Shown here: positions 40,975 through 52,471 of the stretch, in pieces | Numbering within the stretch: position 1 is the first letter of the stretch | Layout: the number at the start of each line of letters is the position of its first letter | Program-made: the position numbers and the translations under genes | The notes under the pieces: model-generated | Database searches by the model: none | What the model saw: the letters and a program-made list of their open reading frames with translations, nothing else | Told to the model about the DNA's origin: nothing | DNA from: Trichoplax sp. H2 | Lineage: Eukaryota; Placozoa; Uniplacotomia; Trichoplacea | Length of the DNA: 64,000 nt | NCBI GenBank assembly: GCA_003344405.1 | Contig: NOWV01000119.1 | Location: 1 to 64,000 of the forward strand | Reading direction: 5' to 3'

Positions 40975-41604
40975 TGTTACAGTGTTATATACTGTATTAC
41001 AGTAGAAATATCTATGTTAGGATAATTCTGTTAGACTATCCTTATTCAGTTGACTTCTAATTTGGATATACTGTGTTTTAATATAGCACTAACTTTTTAT
41101 GACAGTGACACTTATACACATACTGAAATTAATAGTTATAATAGGGAATGCAATTCATCTACTTACAGTTCGAATCATTGTGATTGTAATTTACTTATGG
41201 TAGATTGCAAATTATCGTGGAAATGTTCCGTGATAGGATATATCGTAATCTGGCTATTCTGTATTAGTCATTACATGTCTATATTCGTAAATACTGTTGT
41301 CTGCATTAAGGGAGCAGTAGCTAAACTTAATATCTAATTCAGTAAATGATTCCGAGGTTAATTGTATTAACTGCGACTCATGAACTATTGAGGAATAGTA
41401 TATAAATGCAGTATATCGTGAAATAAAGAGAATTCTCCAACTTAGTATTTAACGTAAAATACGAGGCGTTTAAGTCTTTGTGTAGTCTACTAGTAGAGCA
41501 AAAGTGTTTCTGATAGTGCGGATATCGTTCCTTGATACGTGGTTCAAGGAATTGACTTATTGATCGTATATTGCGTTATCTTGTTGCAAAGCTGTTTTCT
41601 GACA
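40975..41604 (+). mobile_element. Solo LTR with CTTGG target duplication (630 bp)
   Basis: Starts TGTTACAGTGTTATATACTG and ends GCTGTTTTCTGACA, flanked by an exact CTTGG direct repeat (40970-40974 and 41605-41609). It has a TATA box (tatataaatgcag near 41400) and then AATAAAG. It is the plus-strand counterpart of 17279-17903, nearly colinear over its whole length. Open frames at 40839-41060 and 41050-41337 are LTR sequence read through, not genes. Confidence 0.92.
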
Positions 41605-43068
41605 CTTGGGAAGAAATATTTTAATTTATTTTGCAACTACGTCATATTCACGATTTTGTGACTTTTTATCAAAATGAATAATGCATGAAATACATAACCG
41701 ATATATAAAAAATGCAAATCAATATTGAAGACATAAAATATTCGGATGAAGCCAAGCTGGGATATACTCCATTTATTACATTTGCACACGTTTACTTGCT
41801 CGGACTTTCTAATCACAAGTTTTAGAACAATGATATGGCTATAAATTGATGATTTTGCAGTTTCTTTCGAGCCGTAAAACTAATGCTTGTCACACTTGAC
41901 CTTGCGTTCTAAATGAACACTATGCACTATTATTTTTTACAATTGTGACGTGGCTTTAATTAAACCCAATTTAAAATATAATTTCAAATTTTTAATCATC
42001 TTTCTCTATCGTAAAATATTACATTTAACACTTTATAGATGCGAGCAAATAAATTGAATGTTATTTTAATACCATAATTAATAGACAATAAAAAGTGGTG
42101 ACCGGTAATAGCTTATTATAGCTTTTTGTTTTATAAGAAAGCTGACTGGCAACACATATCCAGCTGGAACCAATTATCTAAGACTTTATAAAGTTCTCTA
42201 GTTGAGTAATTGATGGCAAACAAATGAAAATCTAATTACTTGCGCCAAATTAACGCTGTTACGTCTAGGAATTCAACCAGTCCAAAACTACCCTTCCAGA
42301 CAACAACTAAATAATACTCAAAGGTTATAGATTACGTTGATTGAATTTATACGTATAATTTCCGGATATTTATAATCGTATAAGTATTTAATACATAAAA
42401 ATGATTATGCAACAATTTGAAGTACACGTAAAATGGCTGTTTAATAAAATCACAGTATTTGGAAGACAAATCGATTGAAAACAATAGAATTCAAATCTAT
42501 GCACCTGTTCAGTGTTTTGAAAAGACAGAAAATGTTACAAAATAAATAAAAAGTAATAAACTTGATGCTGAAAAATATTATTATGTCAATATATCAATAT
42601 GTACACTAAAAAGTGAAGCGATTGTTGCCTATTGCACTATTGGCTGGTATTAATACTGAGAGGAACTATTGATACTCATGCTGTTGGTGCTATAATCCAC
42701 AAAAAATCATGCTACGACAGAAGTTAAGTTGATGATTTACTTTATTTAGTATTTACGATATCACAGCGAAAGTCCAGCCCGATGTAGGACTTCTACGAGA
42801 AGTTGAGACTTGGGATGATCGCTAGCAACAAACTTGAGTTCGCCTAGTAAACTCTGACCTCTTTTACACGGAGTCATTGTGGTTTATAAGCTATATTGAA
42901 TAAATATCTAACTACTGTTCAACCAACATATGACTAGAACCGTATTTAAAATCACAGCAGCCATTTGTTAGCATAAATTGGTCTTCAGTTAATACTATTC
43001 CGGATGATTGTAGCTAGAAATTCTGAATCTGCTATCATTTAATGATTTTTACATTGAACTAAAATATT
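41605..43068. other. Intergenic, nothing recognised
   Basis: No gene, RNA or repeat recognised. Confidence 0.4.
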
Positions 43069-43419
43069 TCTTATCGTAATTCATAATCAATTTTGCCTAT
43101 CTTGTTGTTTTCAATGCTGCATGTCTCGGTGCTCGCACCGCATCAACTAATGTTATATATGAAGATTGTTAGTAATTATTTACATATCTAATTTATAAAT
43201 GAGCTAAAAAAACAGATCGTGTTCCAATCATGGCTAATCTTGTGTTCTATAAGTGCTCTAATGTATTTTAAATAGATAAAACGTAAAAGAGCTTATTACT
43301 TTTTATAATAAACATAGTTCAATTTGATCTTAGAAACGATTGGTGCCTGCGCTTAACCTCCGTTAAAAGCAGTTTTTGTGTTACAAAAAAGTTAAAACAC
43401 TAGCGTATTACCATAGATT
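43069..43419. repeat. Gap-flank duplicate, left allele
   Basis: Matches 43440-43862 with a few substitutions. It differs at 43216-43263, where about 48 bp replace about 120 bp of the right copy. Ends at the N gap. Confidence 0.88.
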
Positions 43420-43439
43420 NNNNNNNNNNNNNNNNNNNN
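43420..43439. other. Assembly gap (20 N)
   Basis: A 20-N run between two versions of the same locus. Confidence 0.99.
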
Positions 43440-43862
43440 TCTTATCGTAATTCATAATCAATTTTGCCTATCTCGTTGTTTTCAATGCTGCATGTCTCGG
43501 TGCTCGTACCGCATCAACTAATGTTATATATGTAGATTGTTAGTAATTATTTACATATCTAATTTATAAATGAGCTAAAAAAACAGTACACGGATAACGG
43601 TAAAAAGTTACTGAACCTCTGACAGGTCTATCAAATGGTAATACTATCTGTTAAATGAGCACATTATCGTAAACCGTCAGCAAAGCGACGGGAGTTTGCA
43701 CTAGTGTATTTTAAATAGATAAAACGTAAAAGAGCTTATTACTTTTTATAATAAACATAGTTCAATTTGATCTTAGAAACGATTGGTGCCTGCGCTTAAC
43801 CTCCGTTAAAAGCAGTTTTTGTGTTACAAAAAAGTTAAAACACTAGCGTATTACCATAGATT
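43440..43862. repeat. Gap-flank duplicate, right allele
   Basis: Second version of 43069-43419, containing the short repeat element 43587-43704. It continues into unique sequence. Confidence 0.88.
43587..43704 (+). mobile_element. Short non-coding repeat element, copy 1
   Basis: About 118 bp from tacacggataacgg to gacgggagtttgca, found again at 55033-55141 with a few small indels and absent from the left allele. Near its 3' end is a hairpin, CCGTC-agcaaagc-GACGG, followed by gagtttgc and then ctag or ttag. A 3'-terminal hairpin a few bases before CTAG is the layout of Helitron tails, but the 5' end does not start with TC, so the class is open. Confidence 0.65.
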
Positions 43863-44054
43863 TTGAATTCTACTTTACTTTTGGTGATCAAGAGTACCAT
43901 ACTTACTGATGTTCATGGTATCCTATAGTCATAAATAGAAAATTTTTACAACACTTTCGAGAAGGTTGATAAAGTAGTTTAACGTTGCTTTTTTATTGAT
44001 ATTTGAAAGAAGTAACGGTCTTTCTCACGTAAAATCAATAAATATTATAGACAT
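43863..44054. other. Intergenic spacer
   Basis: Short unique AT-rich spacer between the allelic duplicate and the inverted-repeat element. Nothing recognised. Confidence 0.4.
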
Positions 44055-44137
44055 GTTACGGCCAAAACCGGAAGTCCGGCCAATACGCGTAATGGCCGGG
44101 CAGTATGCAATGGCCAACTTCGGGTTTTGGCCGTAAC
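44055..44137. mobile_element. 83-bp terminal-inverted-repeat element
   Basis: Left terminus gttacggccaaaaccggaag and right terminus cttcgggttttggccgtaac are inverted repeats of 21 bp (each printed here one base short), with one mismatch. They are flanked by an exact GACAT direct repeat at 44050-44054 and 44138-44142. The 41-bp interior is also GC-rich and contains further GGCC palindromes. It is far richer in GC than its surroundings. Too short to code; a miniature inverted-repeat transposable element is the natural reading. Confidence 0.85.
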
Positions 44138-47100
44138 GACATATTTATAACATGGTATGATTCTGTCCTTAATTTATCAGATTGATTGGCTTTAATTAAA
44201 CCTACTGTAACCATACTTTATTTTAGACTAAAATGGATTCATGGATGGTACTGATAGTAATCTTGCTTGACCACTATTGTACTAGTTCTATTAAACTAAA
44301 CGATTTATCGTGTTTTACTTTTGTGACTTAACAAGGATCTTAAGATAAACATTCATTCCTTCATGAATAATTCAAGACAGAAATGTGTTAAAATAAGCTT
44401 CACTTTACTTCAACTGTTCCAATAGTAAATATGGTTATCACGCCTATTGTTACGCAATTTGCATGCGTTTATGTTCTGTACTCATGCGGTCTTACCTTAC
44501 GATTATAGCATATATACCATCGAAAGTGTTATCACCGTTATCCTTAAGTAAGCGTTACAATTTCATGATTTACTCATAACTTATGTCGTACGTATTACGA
44601 TCCATAAATTATATTTTAAACAAATTACCGTCATAAATGATCAAGGACAGTAAAATTTCTAAAAATTTTACAAATGCCGTATGGGACCATGTGAAAATAC
44701 TGCTATTATGAGCAATTTCTGATCAATTTCAAAAACGAAAAATGAGGTGATCATAATTTGTGCCGAAAGTCTTTTCAAGCAAGGAAGACTTATGATAACT
44801 CTGAACTTAGAAAATTATAAAAAAGTATTAGTTTCGACTTATGCTTGGGTTAGTAATAAATACCGGTACCTATGATTATACTTATAAAATTTCATACCTG
44901 CAGTTTAGATTGAATAATAGATTTTCAAATATCTAATTTCATTTACACCATTAAACCGACAATCCTTACAAAAACATAAGCAAAAGACGGATCTGTTTGC
45001 TTATAACTTACTGTACTGATTGTATTGGTTAAATAGTGGAATTATGGAAATTACAAGAAAGTAATATAAAAAGTACTTTATCAGTTTTTCACTATGCATA
45101 TCTTGAATCTGTTAGCAGGCTATAATGCAATGAACAATTCATACTTCATATAGCTAGTTACAATATTCATTTACAAATAATTTACAGTAAAAGCAATTAT
45201 TAACAGTTGTAGAATAAAATGTGTCGCTGTGTCAATCAAAACTTTCAAAACATTTTGATCAGCGTAAATTTGATTGTAAATTATATTGCATTGATATTCA
45301 CAAGCTAATCTCTCAACTTACGTGCCTACAGTTATTCATCATACTGAATTTTTGAAATTAGATAGCAATGTAGCCATTTTTATCTATTACGAATTTACTG
45401 CCATACACAATCTTATTAGCAATTATTACTATCAAGCAATGAAAAGGATTTATTAGTCCAGTATAACATTTAGATTATAATTACGGTAGAAACCGATTTA
45501 CCATCAGTTAAGTAATTGATAAAAAGGTAAAATCTACAATTTAGCAATAAATTCTTAGTATTTTGGATAACACCTATTTATTCACCAAAAATAATAATTA
45601 CATATTGCTGAGTGAACGATAAATATTATACTTCTTAATGATAACTAGAACTGATTACGTACTCATAAAGTTTTAATCGCCCTTTATGCTAAAATTTAAA
45701 GCTACTACAAGAACTGTAGTCTTTGGATAAAATCTGCCGCCCTTTTTAATCTTGACTGCATGAAGTTCTCGTCATAAAGCACTTCAGATTGATTAATAAT
45801 AAATAAACTATGAGATAGATCAATACTTCATTCTACCAAGTATTAAACAAAAACTGATCTATTAAATTACATTATCCTATTTAACCAAATTTCAAATTGC
45901 AAATTACCAATCCTTATTAGAATCATATTATAGCTCCCGGTGGCATGATATTTTATTTTTACTATACGCTGAATCAACAGCTATTGCTTTAGGGTACTAA
46001 ATTGGTATAATTTATATTAAATAAGAACCGTAATAAACTAGTGAATGCATCATATATTAGCTAGTAAAAAAAACGTTATGTTAATTTTTTGTGGTATGAG
46101 TATGATCTTAATCCAAGCCAAATGCAGGCGAAGCTTATAGCTTGGAATAAATCTTGAAATTATGACAGCAATACATCATGCTTTGCTACGTGAACATGCT
46201 ACTGAGTTGATTTATTGTTTTATTGATTACCTTTTCAATTTAAAACTAAACAAATTTGCGATTTAAAGTACATTTGGTATGACTTTTATCGATCTGATTT
46301 ACCTATAGAGAATATTATAAGCAATAAATAAATTATAAATATGAACAGTAGGAACAGTAAAGTTGCACTTATGCAAGCACGAATTTCCACCAACTTCATC
46401 TTTGGCTACTCCTACTAATTTTTCTAGCTAATTAAACCTTCAAGAAGTATAGTAAGACATTAATACACCTTAACATATACACTGAATACAGTAGTTTAGC
46501 TGATGTTGGAATTAAGTTTGAAAATCAAAAGTACAGAGGGATAAATAAAACTACGATACTCTAAATAGACGATATTTGTACCAGCAGGAAATCATCTTAT
46601 CTTAGCTTGGCAATCTAATACCCAGATAGGGTACAAATCAATATTAAAATGATTGTCATTGATTTAAGAAAATATGCAAAATAGGAGTGCCAATAGTCGC
46701 CATAATTGATCTAATTAGATCGTGTAAATAAATGAAAATGAACTACAGAGACGTGATACGACGATAAAACAGTAAATTAATAAGATGAAAAATTTTTGTG
46801 AAATTATTAAAGCTAGTTCTAACCCATGAAATAGTATAACGAGAAAATTAGAGATTTCACCAAGACAAAACTCATCTATTAAAGTAAACACAACGATATC
46901 TTCGGTAATAATAATTAGTGACATCAGTTTGACTTACAGAATACATCGCTTTCCTGAATATTATATAAGAATTAGAATATTATATTAGAATTAACTTAAA
47001 TGTTCCTCGGTTCGTTTAACTTTTCACAAAGGATCCAGTGAAATATCCAATGCGAAAAAGTTTTATCATAATTGCTAAATAAAAATTTATGGACATGATT

Positions 47101-49285
47101 ATTTATTAGAATACATAGAAATTTACGATCATTATGCATAACTTAAATTTTAGTTCAGTCATTAAGCCAGTATTTTTGTATCTTTAATATAGAAGCGTTA
47201 CAAAAGAGAATATTTTTGATTGTTGCCTAAATTGGCGATATTTGAAATAACAGTAAAATTTTATATCAAACTTCAAATACCATCTCATTCATATTTAATA
47301 ACTTGTACACAGGTATTAAATATTTAAATTCATCACTATTTAATTAGATTATTTATGCAATAATACCCAAAGTTATGAATAACTTTCCCTTAATAAGTAA
47401 ACACGCAAGTTAGATTCCTATCGGCTTCAATATATCAGTATTAATTGATAGAATAGGTAGAATGGAATGCACAAGACTAAAAAAATTTTTTGCGTTCATA
47501 TTGTACAGAACTCTTAAATGCGATAGTTTACTGCAAGTTTGTTATTCTAGAATATATTAGTAATTCTTTTGTCTTTCAAGATTATTATCTTAATATTTAA
47601 TATTTAGTATGAAGGTCAAATTTTCAGAAACAAAATTTTAAACCCCATTTACAAGTTTTCTGTGCCTACTTGACTTCGGCATAATAAATATGGTATCTTA
47701 TGCATACCAAAGATATTAATAAAATCCATTAAAAAATCTTTCTTTTACATTTTTAAATATTTTGCGAGACATCCATTACGGATATTACCTAATCATTTTT
47801 ACTCTTCATGGAGATATAAGCAACTTTTCACCTTAAGTATAAATCGCTTCAAGATATATCTTAGCAACGGATCTTCTACTATGACTGGGTCATGTAATTT
47901 TGTTAAGAATACTGACCTGACAAAGTAACTGTCATCTCCTTGCATAAATAATTTCAAGACCTATTAACGGAGTTATAATCATTTAAAGTTCTAATTTAGC
48001 TATAATTTTGCACATTAAGAATTAACTTTTAAGTAGTCGTTTTCCCTTTGAAAAAACGTTGTATTCAAGTCATGTCTTAGTATTGCATCTACAATCAGTA
48101 TGAATTTAATTCAGATAAAAATGCTGAATATGGTGATTTCTTCTTGAATTATTTCATTTTGTAGCCATTCTGAAGTTAGTCAAAGCTATCGCAATAAATA
48201 GCCTTAAAGTTACTGTTTGAGTTACGATCTAAGTCTAACCTTTCACACCTGAGTGGAGTTATTGAAATTAATTGTAGCTATGAAAGTTTTATTCGATCTA
48301 TTAACATTCATATCTTTTACTTTAAACATATACTTTTCATAACATCAATTAGGCATAAGCATTTATCTATCTTTTCTTCCCTATCAATCTGACTATGAAT
48401 TCACCTAGTTAATTACTAAGAAATCTTAGTTGTTTAACAATAAAATTCCCAACCCAAATCTAGCGCTGCAATGAAAGAGTAAGATATGAAGGAAGTAGAA
48501 ATTGAAGATTTTAAAATAAGTCGCGAGAGAATCATTCATAATTAAAAGACTATCTACGTATACAGAAATATAAATATCACCTATAAATAAATTATGATAT
48601 ACATATTGGCCGTATGCCATAGGCAGTTCTTTTAATCAATCTGTAATGCTATCACAGTATAATTATACTAGCTAATTCACCCGTTTTAGTATATTTATTC
48701 CTACTATGACGCATCGATAGCTGTTTCAAAGTTTAACTATCGCGTTATATATCCACTTCATAGTTCTATTATCTTTCTATTTACTAACAAAAGAAAATTC
48801 CATCATAATTGATAGCGATAAATATCTAGAGTCCGAAAGCTGACTAGTTATGCTAAAATTAGTAGGTAGCAGGGAACACTAACTTAAAGGCATCGAAAAA
48901 ACAGAACGTAATATTTATTTTCCGGTTTTCCTTTGAGGCTATTTACTGCTCAGAGGACAAGAACGTCAATATCGGTTTGATTTCTCTAAAGTAACTTAAT
49001 AATAGCCGGATTTTAAGCTTTAACCGTAACAAATGCGCATACTTTTCAATAATCTTTGTTCCCGCAACCAAAATCAATATGATGACTGAAGTTGTTATGA
49101 AAATGCTGACAAATTTATCATTATCGCTGATCAATTAGAATAAGTATAATAATTGAATATTTACTATTTACGTAGAGAAAGAGACTAATGCGTAGATCAC
49201 CAATTGCGTAAGTATATTTGTTCTAGATTATTCTAGGGCTAGAATTTTCTTATCAGACTTTTCTTATCCGAAATTTTTTTAATAC
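44138..49285. other. Long intergenic stretch, nothing supported
   Basis: About 5 kb of AT-rich sequence. Short frames at 46715-46924, 48426-48620 and 48943-49134 on the minus strand are hydrophobic but lack family motifs, conserved Cys/Trp/Pro landmarks or splice support. No RNA gene or repeat recognised. Confidence 0.4.
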
Positions 49286-50302
49286 TTGCTGAGTTCGATG
49301 GATTTATTACGATTAAACAATACAATATCTTCAGAAAGACTCGCTGTCCAAAATTTACTTCACATAGTAAGCTATGTTTCAGGAGCTTTAGCGATTTTTG
49401 CGAATATATTGGTCATCGCAGTAGTTGCAGCAGAACATCATGTGTCCAAGTACGCCTTAATTATACAATTGGCCATTGCAGATGTTTTAATGGCATTTCC
49501 ACAATTGATCTCTTTCATTTTCATGATGGCATCGTCATCTTCAATTCATATTCCTTTATCCAAGGCTGTTCTTCTGTGCAAAATCGCCTTAACATGGTGG
49601 GGATTCGCTTATATATTGTCCGTCTTTACCTTGACATTAATTAGTATTGAACGCTATCGTATGCTATTACTGAGTGCACCATCCTATTCCGTGGGACGCC
49701 GTCTAACAATAGCTATCTGTGCAATATGGGCAATTGATATTCTCCTGATTATTCCACTAATTCCAATGATTAATATTGATCCGGTGTATGGATACAAGTG
49801 TAATTTGCGGTTTCAATACGGTCGTCTTTCCGCATCTATTTATTTTACAATTTTAGCCACAATGTGCTATATTTTACCTGGGTTTACCATTGTATTCTGC
49901 TACAGTAAATGCATCGCAATATTAAATAAAATTATGCACTTAACTATTTTACAATCTCATTCACTAACTGTACGTCAGGCTGAGATACAAAAAGTTACAA
50001 AAATGTTAATTACAATAACCATTTATTTCATTATTATGTCTACCCCATGGATTATCAATTTGATTGTTAACGTCTATCCGGGTTATGACTTAGTACAACC
50101 TTTATATACAAGTCCGTCTATTATCGCCACCGTTATGTCTATTTTGTCTACATCACTATTTTCCACAGCTCCACTTGGAAATGCTATAATTTATGCTACG
50201 ATGAGCCCACTATTTCGTAGAGTATTTCTGCGCTGGTGCAGTCGAAATAATTTGCGTGTTGGCACCGAAAGGAGAGTAGTTAAAGTAGGTAATTTTAATT
50301 AA
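49286..50302 (+). CDS. Class A (rhodopsin-like) GPCR, intact, 338 aa
   Basis: Single-exon receptor; starts are possible at Met1 or Met5. An NNT sequon (Asn11-Thr13) lies at the N-terminus. TM1 is about 25-48. TM2 has LAIAD with Asp66. TM3 has Cys98 and ERY at 122-124, but the usual second loop start HP is replaced by Leu/Ser. TM4 has Trp148, the second loop Cys172, TM5 Pro198. TM6 ends STPW (252-255) where the other receptors have LPW. TM7 has NAIIY at 299-303, i.e. Ala in place of the NPxxY Pro. The tail is basic (FRRVFLRW, RRVVK). Pairs best with the receptor at 37637 but is on the opposite strand. Confidence 0.92.
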   Translation: MLSSMDLLRLNNTISSERLAVQNLLHIVSYVSGALAIFANILVIAVVAAEHHVSKYALIIQLAIADVLMAFPQLISFIFMMASSSSIHIPLSKAVLLCKIALTWWGFAYILSVFTLTLISIERYRMLLLSAPSYSVGRRLTIAICAIWAIDILLIIPLIPMINIDPVYGYKCNLRFQYGRLSASIYFTILATMCYILPGFTIVFCYSKCIAILNKIMHLTILQSHSLTVRQAEIQKVTKMLITITIYFIIMSTPWIINLIVNVYPGYDLVQPLYTSPSIIATVMSILSTSLFSTAPLGNAIIYATMSPLFRRVFLRWCSRNNLRVGTERRVVKVGNFN

Positions 50303-52471
50303 TAATTGTTCTAGATTATGTATATTCTTGACTGGTCCTTTACAGTGTAGGTGGAAGTACTACAACATCATAACTTAAACGATTGAATAGGCTAATATAT
50401 TACATTTTATGAATTTATCACCCTTTTGCTTGATAATAAAATCTACTATTGCTCGCTTTAACTGATACAGCTTGATGCCGGTAAAATTTATACATTTATC
50501 TATCAAATAAAACATTAACGATAAATCAATGAAAAATGGATCAAACTGAATTTTGTAGATTTTTCTTTAAAAACTCAAATGTTAAAGTAATCAAAAAAAG
50601 AATGATTTGATTTAATTATTGAAATGTTTGAATTTCTACTTTTAAATATACCCAAAGGTACTAGAATCGTATCAGTCATTTTTCATCATTTATGGTATGA
50701 TTTAATTGTGTTCGTAGGTATTTTCTCTCTTCTAGCTAAATGTGTTAGTTCAATCCCTACCCTAAAGCAGTCACTCAATTTGTCTACCAAACGTATTGCC
50801 TATAAATAGTTTATTACTTCAATTTATTGTCGAATATTACAGTAACAAATTTAGGTCACGCAATTAAATACAGCTGGATCTCAAAGTGATCTCCCTCCTA
50901 AAGACACCTCGTATTCACGTATGGTTACGGCTATCGCCTCTAAAAATTGTCTACTAGTAGCATTTGACTATCCTAGCGCCTAAATATAATCCTTGATACT
51001 ATTAGTCTGCTTAGGTCTAGCGCCGCCGTCTTACCCTTGATTATCGGATCTCGCTATAAAAACTGTTTTCCCACAAGCTATTAGAATGATTTATTGTCTC
51101 AGCTATGTTACCACATAATAAATTCGATAATAAATCTATTGTAATACTACAATTCTTGTTTGTTTCATAAATCTCATCTTTAGTTAATATGGACTAAATT
51201 TCGAACGCAATATTAGATTTTACCTAGCTATTACTTTTAAACTCAAATTTAATCTACTCTTACTTTCTCCTTTGTTTTTCAACAAGAAAAAATAATTTTT
51301 GCCCGTTAAATAATATGTTTGTTACAGTTTATCTTTATCGATGTATTTGGTAAATATCGAAAAATCGTAGGTTTTGATTTTTTTCTTGTTATAATGATTG
51401 TAAACTAAGTATAGGTATGTGATAAAACAATTTTGACGTATTAAATCTTATAAGATTCGACTGATATTAACTCAGAACTTTTTTTTCCTTACCACCACTA
51501 CAGTGATGTACTTGCACTAATCTTTCTTTCAGTTACTTCCGCTTCATACACGGACAAATAAAAAATTTATAATAATTAGTAGCATCCATTGGTAATTCAA
51601 TTTTAAATTAAAAATAGTCGTTTGCTACCATACACAACCTTGGGCGAAATAGATACAATATCTTCTTCTTAACAAGTAAAAAACGCTTTCGAAGCTTTTC
51701 GCTAAATCAGAAGCTAACTTTCTCTATTATGACGACCACACTAAGATTGTTAAATAGGATGAAAGATTTCAAGGAGTGAACATTAGCACCTATACTAGAT
51801 GTTTACTATACCTTTATACCTATTTTACAGCGATTTTTATGTTCAAAATCAGAAAATGTCATTCACGTGATTCTAATCATTCATAATCTCTTATATTGCT
51901 TGATTTCCATCGATATCTTGCACGCAAAAGGGCGTTAAAAGTCATCACTGCCGGATAATAACAGTTCTTTCTATTTTGGATACCGCCAAGACTTATAGCT
52001 TGTATAAGGATTTCGGAATGATGAGTGGCAATTGTACTAGACAATGCAAAGATGATTTAAATGAATTTCTAGTTAAAACTGTTTGTTTTCATGACCAAAT
52101 ATAAATGTCAATATTTTCTCTGGTTTACCTCATTCTAAATCTAGAAAAATGTGGAGCAGGTGTTATTACGTTTTGTGAACTCTTCCATTAGGTCATGCTC
52201 CTAATTATTTTGATATTGATAATACCGATATTGTAGACAATGATAAAATTCTTACTATTAGAGAACATTTTTTAGATCAGCAATAACATCGATATCCTAC
52301 CAAGTAGCTGTAAGTTCCACAGTTTCTATGCAAAAATCGAAGTAAATTATTTCAATTCCGTATGGATAGATATCCAAATTGATCTATCAAATATCTTACC
52401 TAGAAAATTTTCCATTAGAGTAAGTTTTCAATCAGAGCTGTTAATACTTAGCATCAAATAACCTCAATAAC
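50303..52471. other. Intergenic between two plus-strand receptors
   Basis: No gene supported. A 61-codon plus frame at 50624-50809 has no recognisable motif. Confidence 0.4.

Noticed and set aside
40839-41337. Two plus-strand frames of 73 and 95 codons
   Set aside because: They lie in the solo LTR, which has defined ends and target duplication; no conserved protein.
48943-49134. Hydrophobic 63-codon minus frame just upstream of the 49286 receptor
   Set aside because: One hydrophobic stretch in AT-rich DNA is expected by chance; no receptor landmark, no partner.
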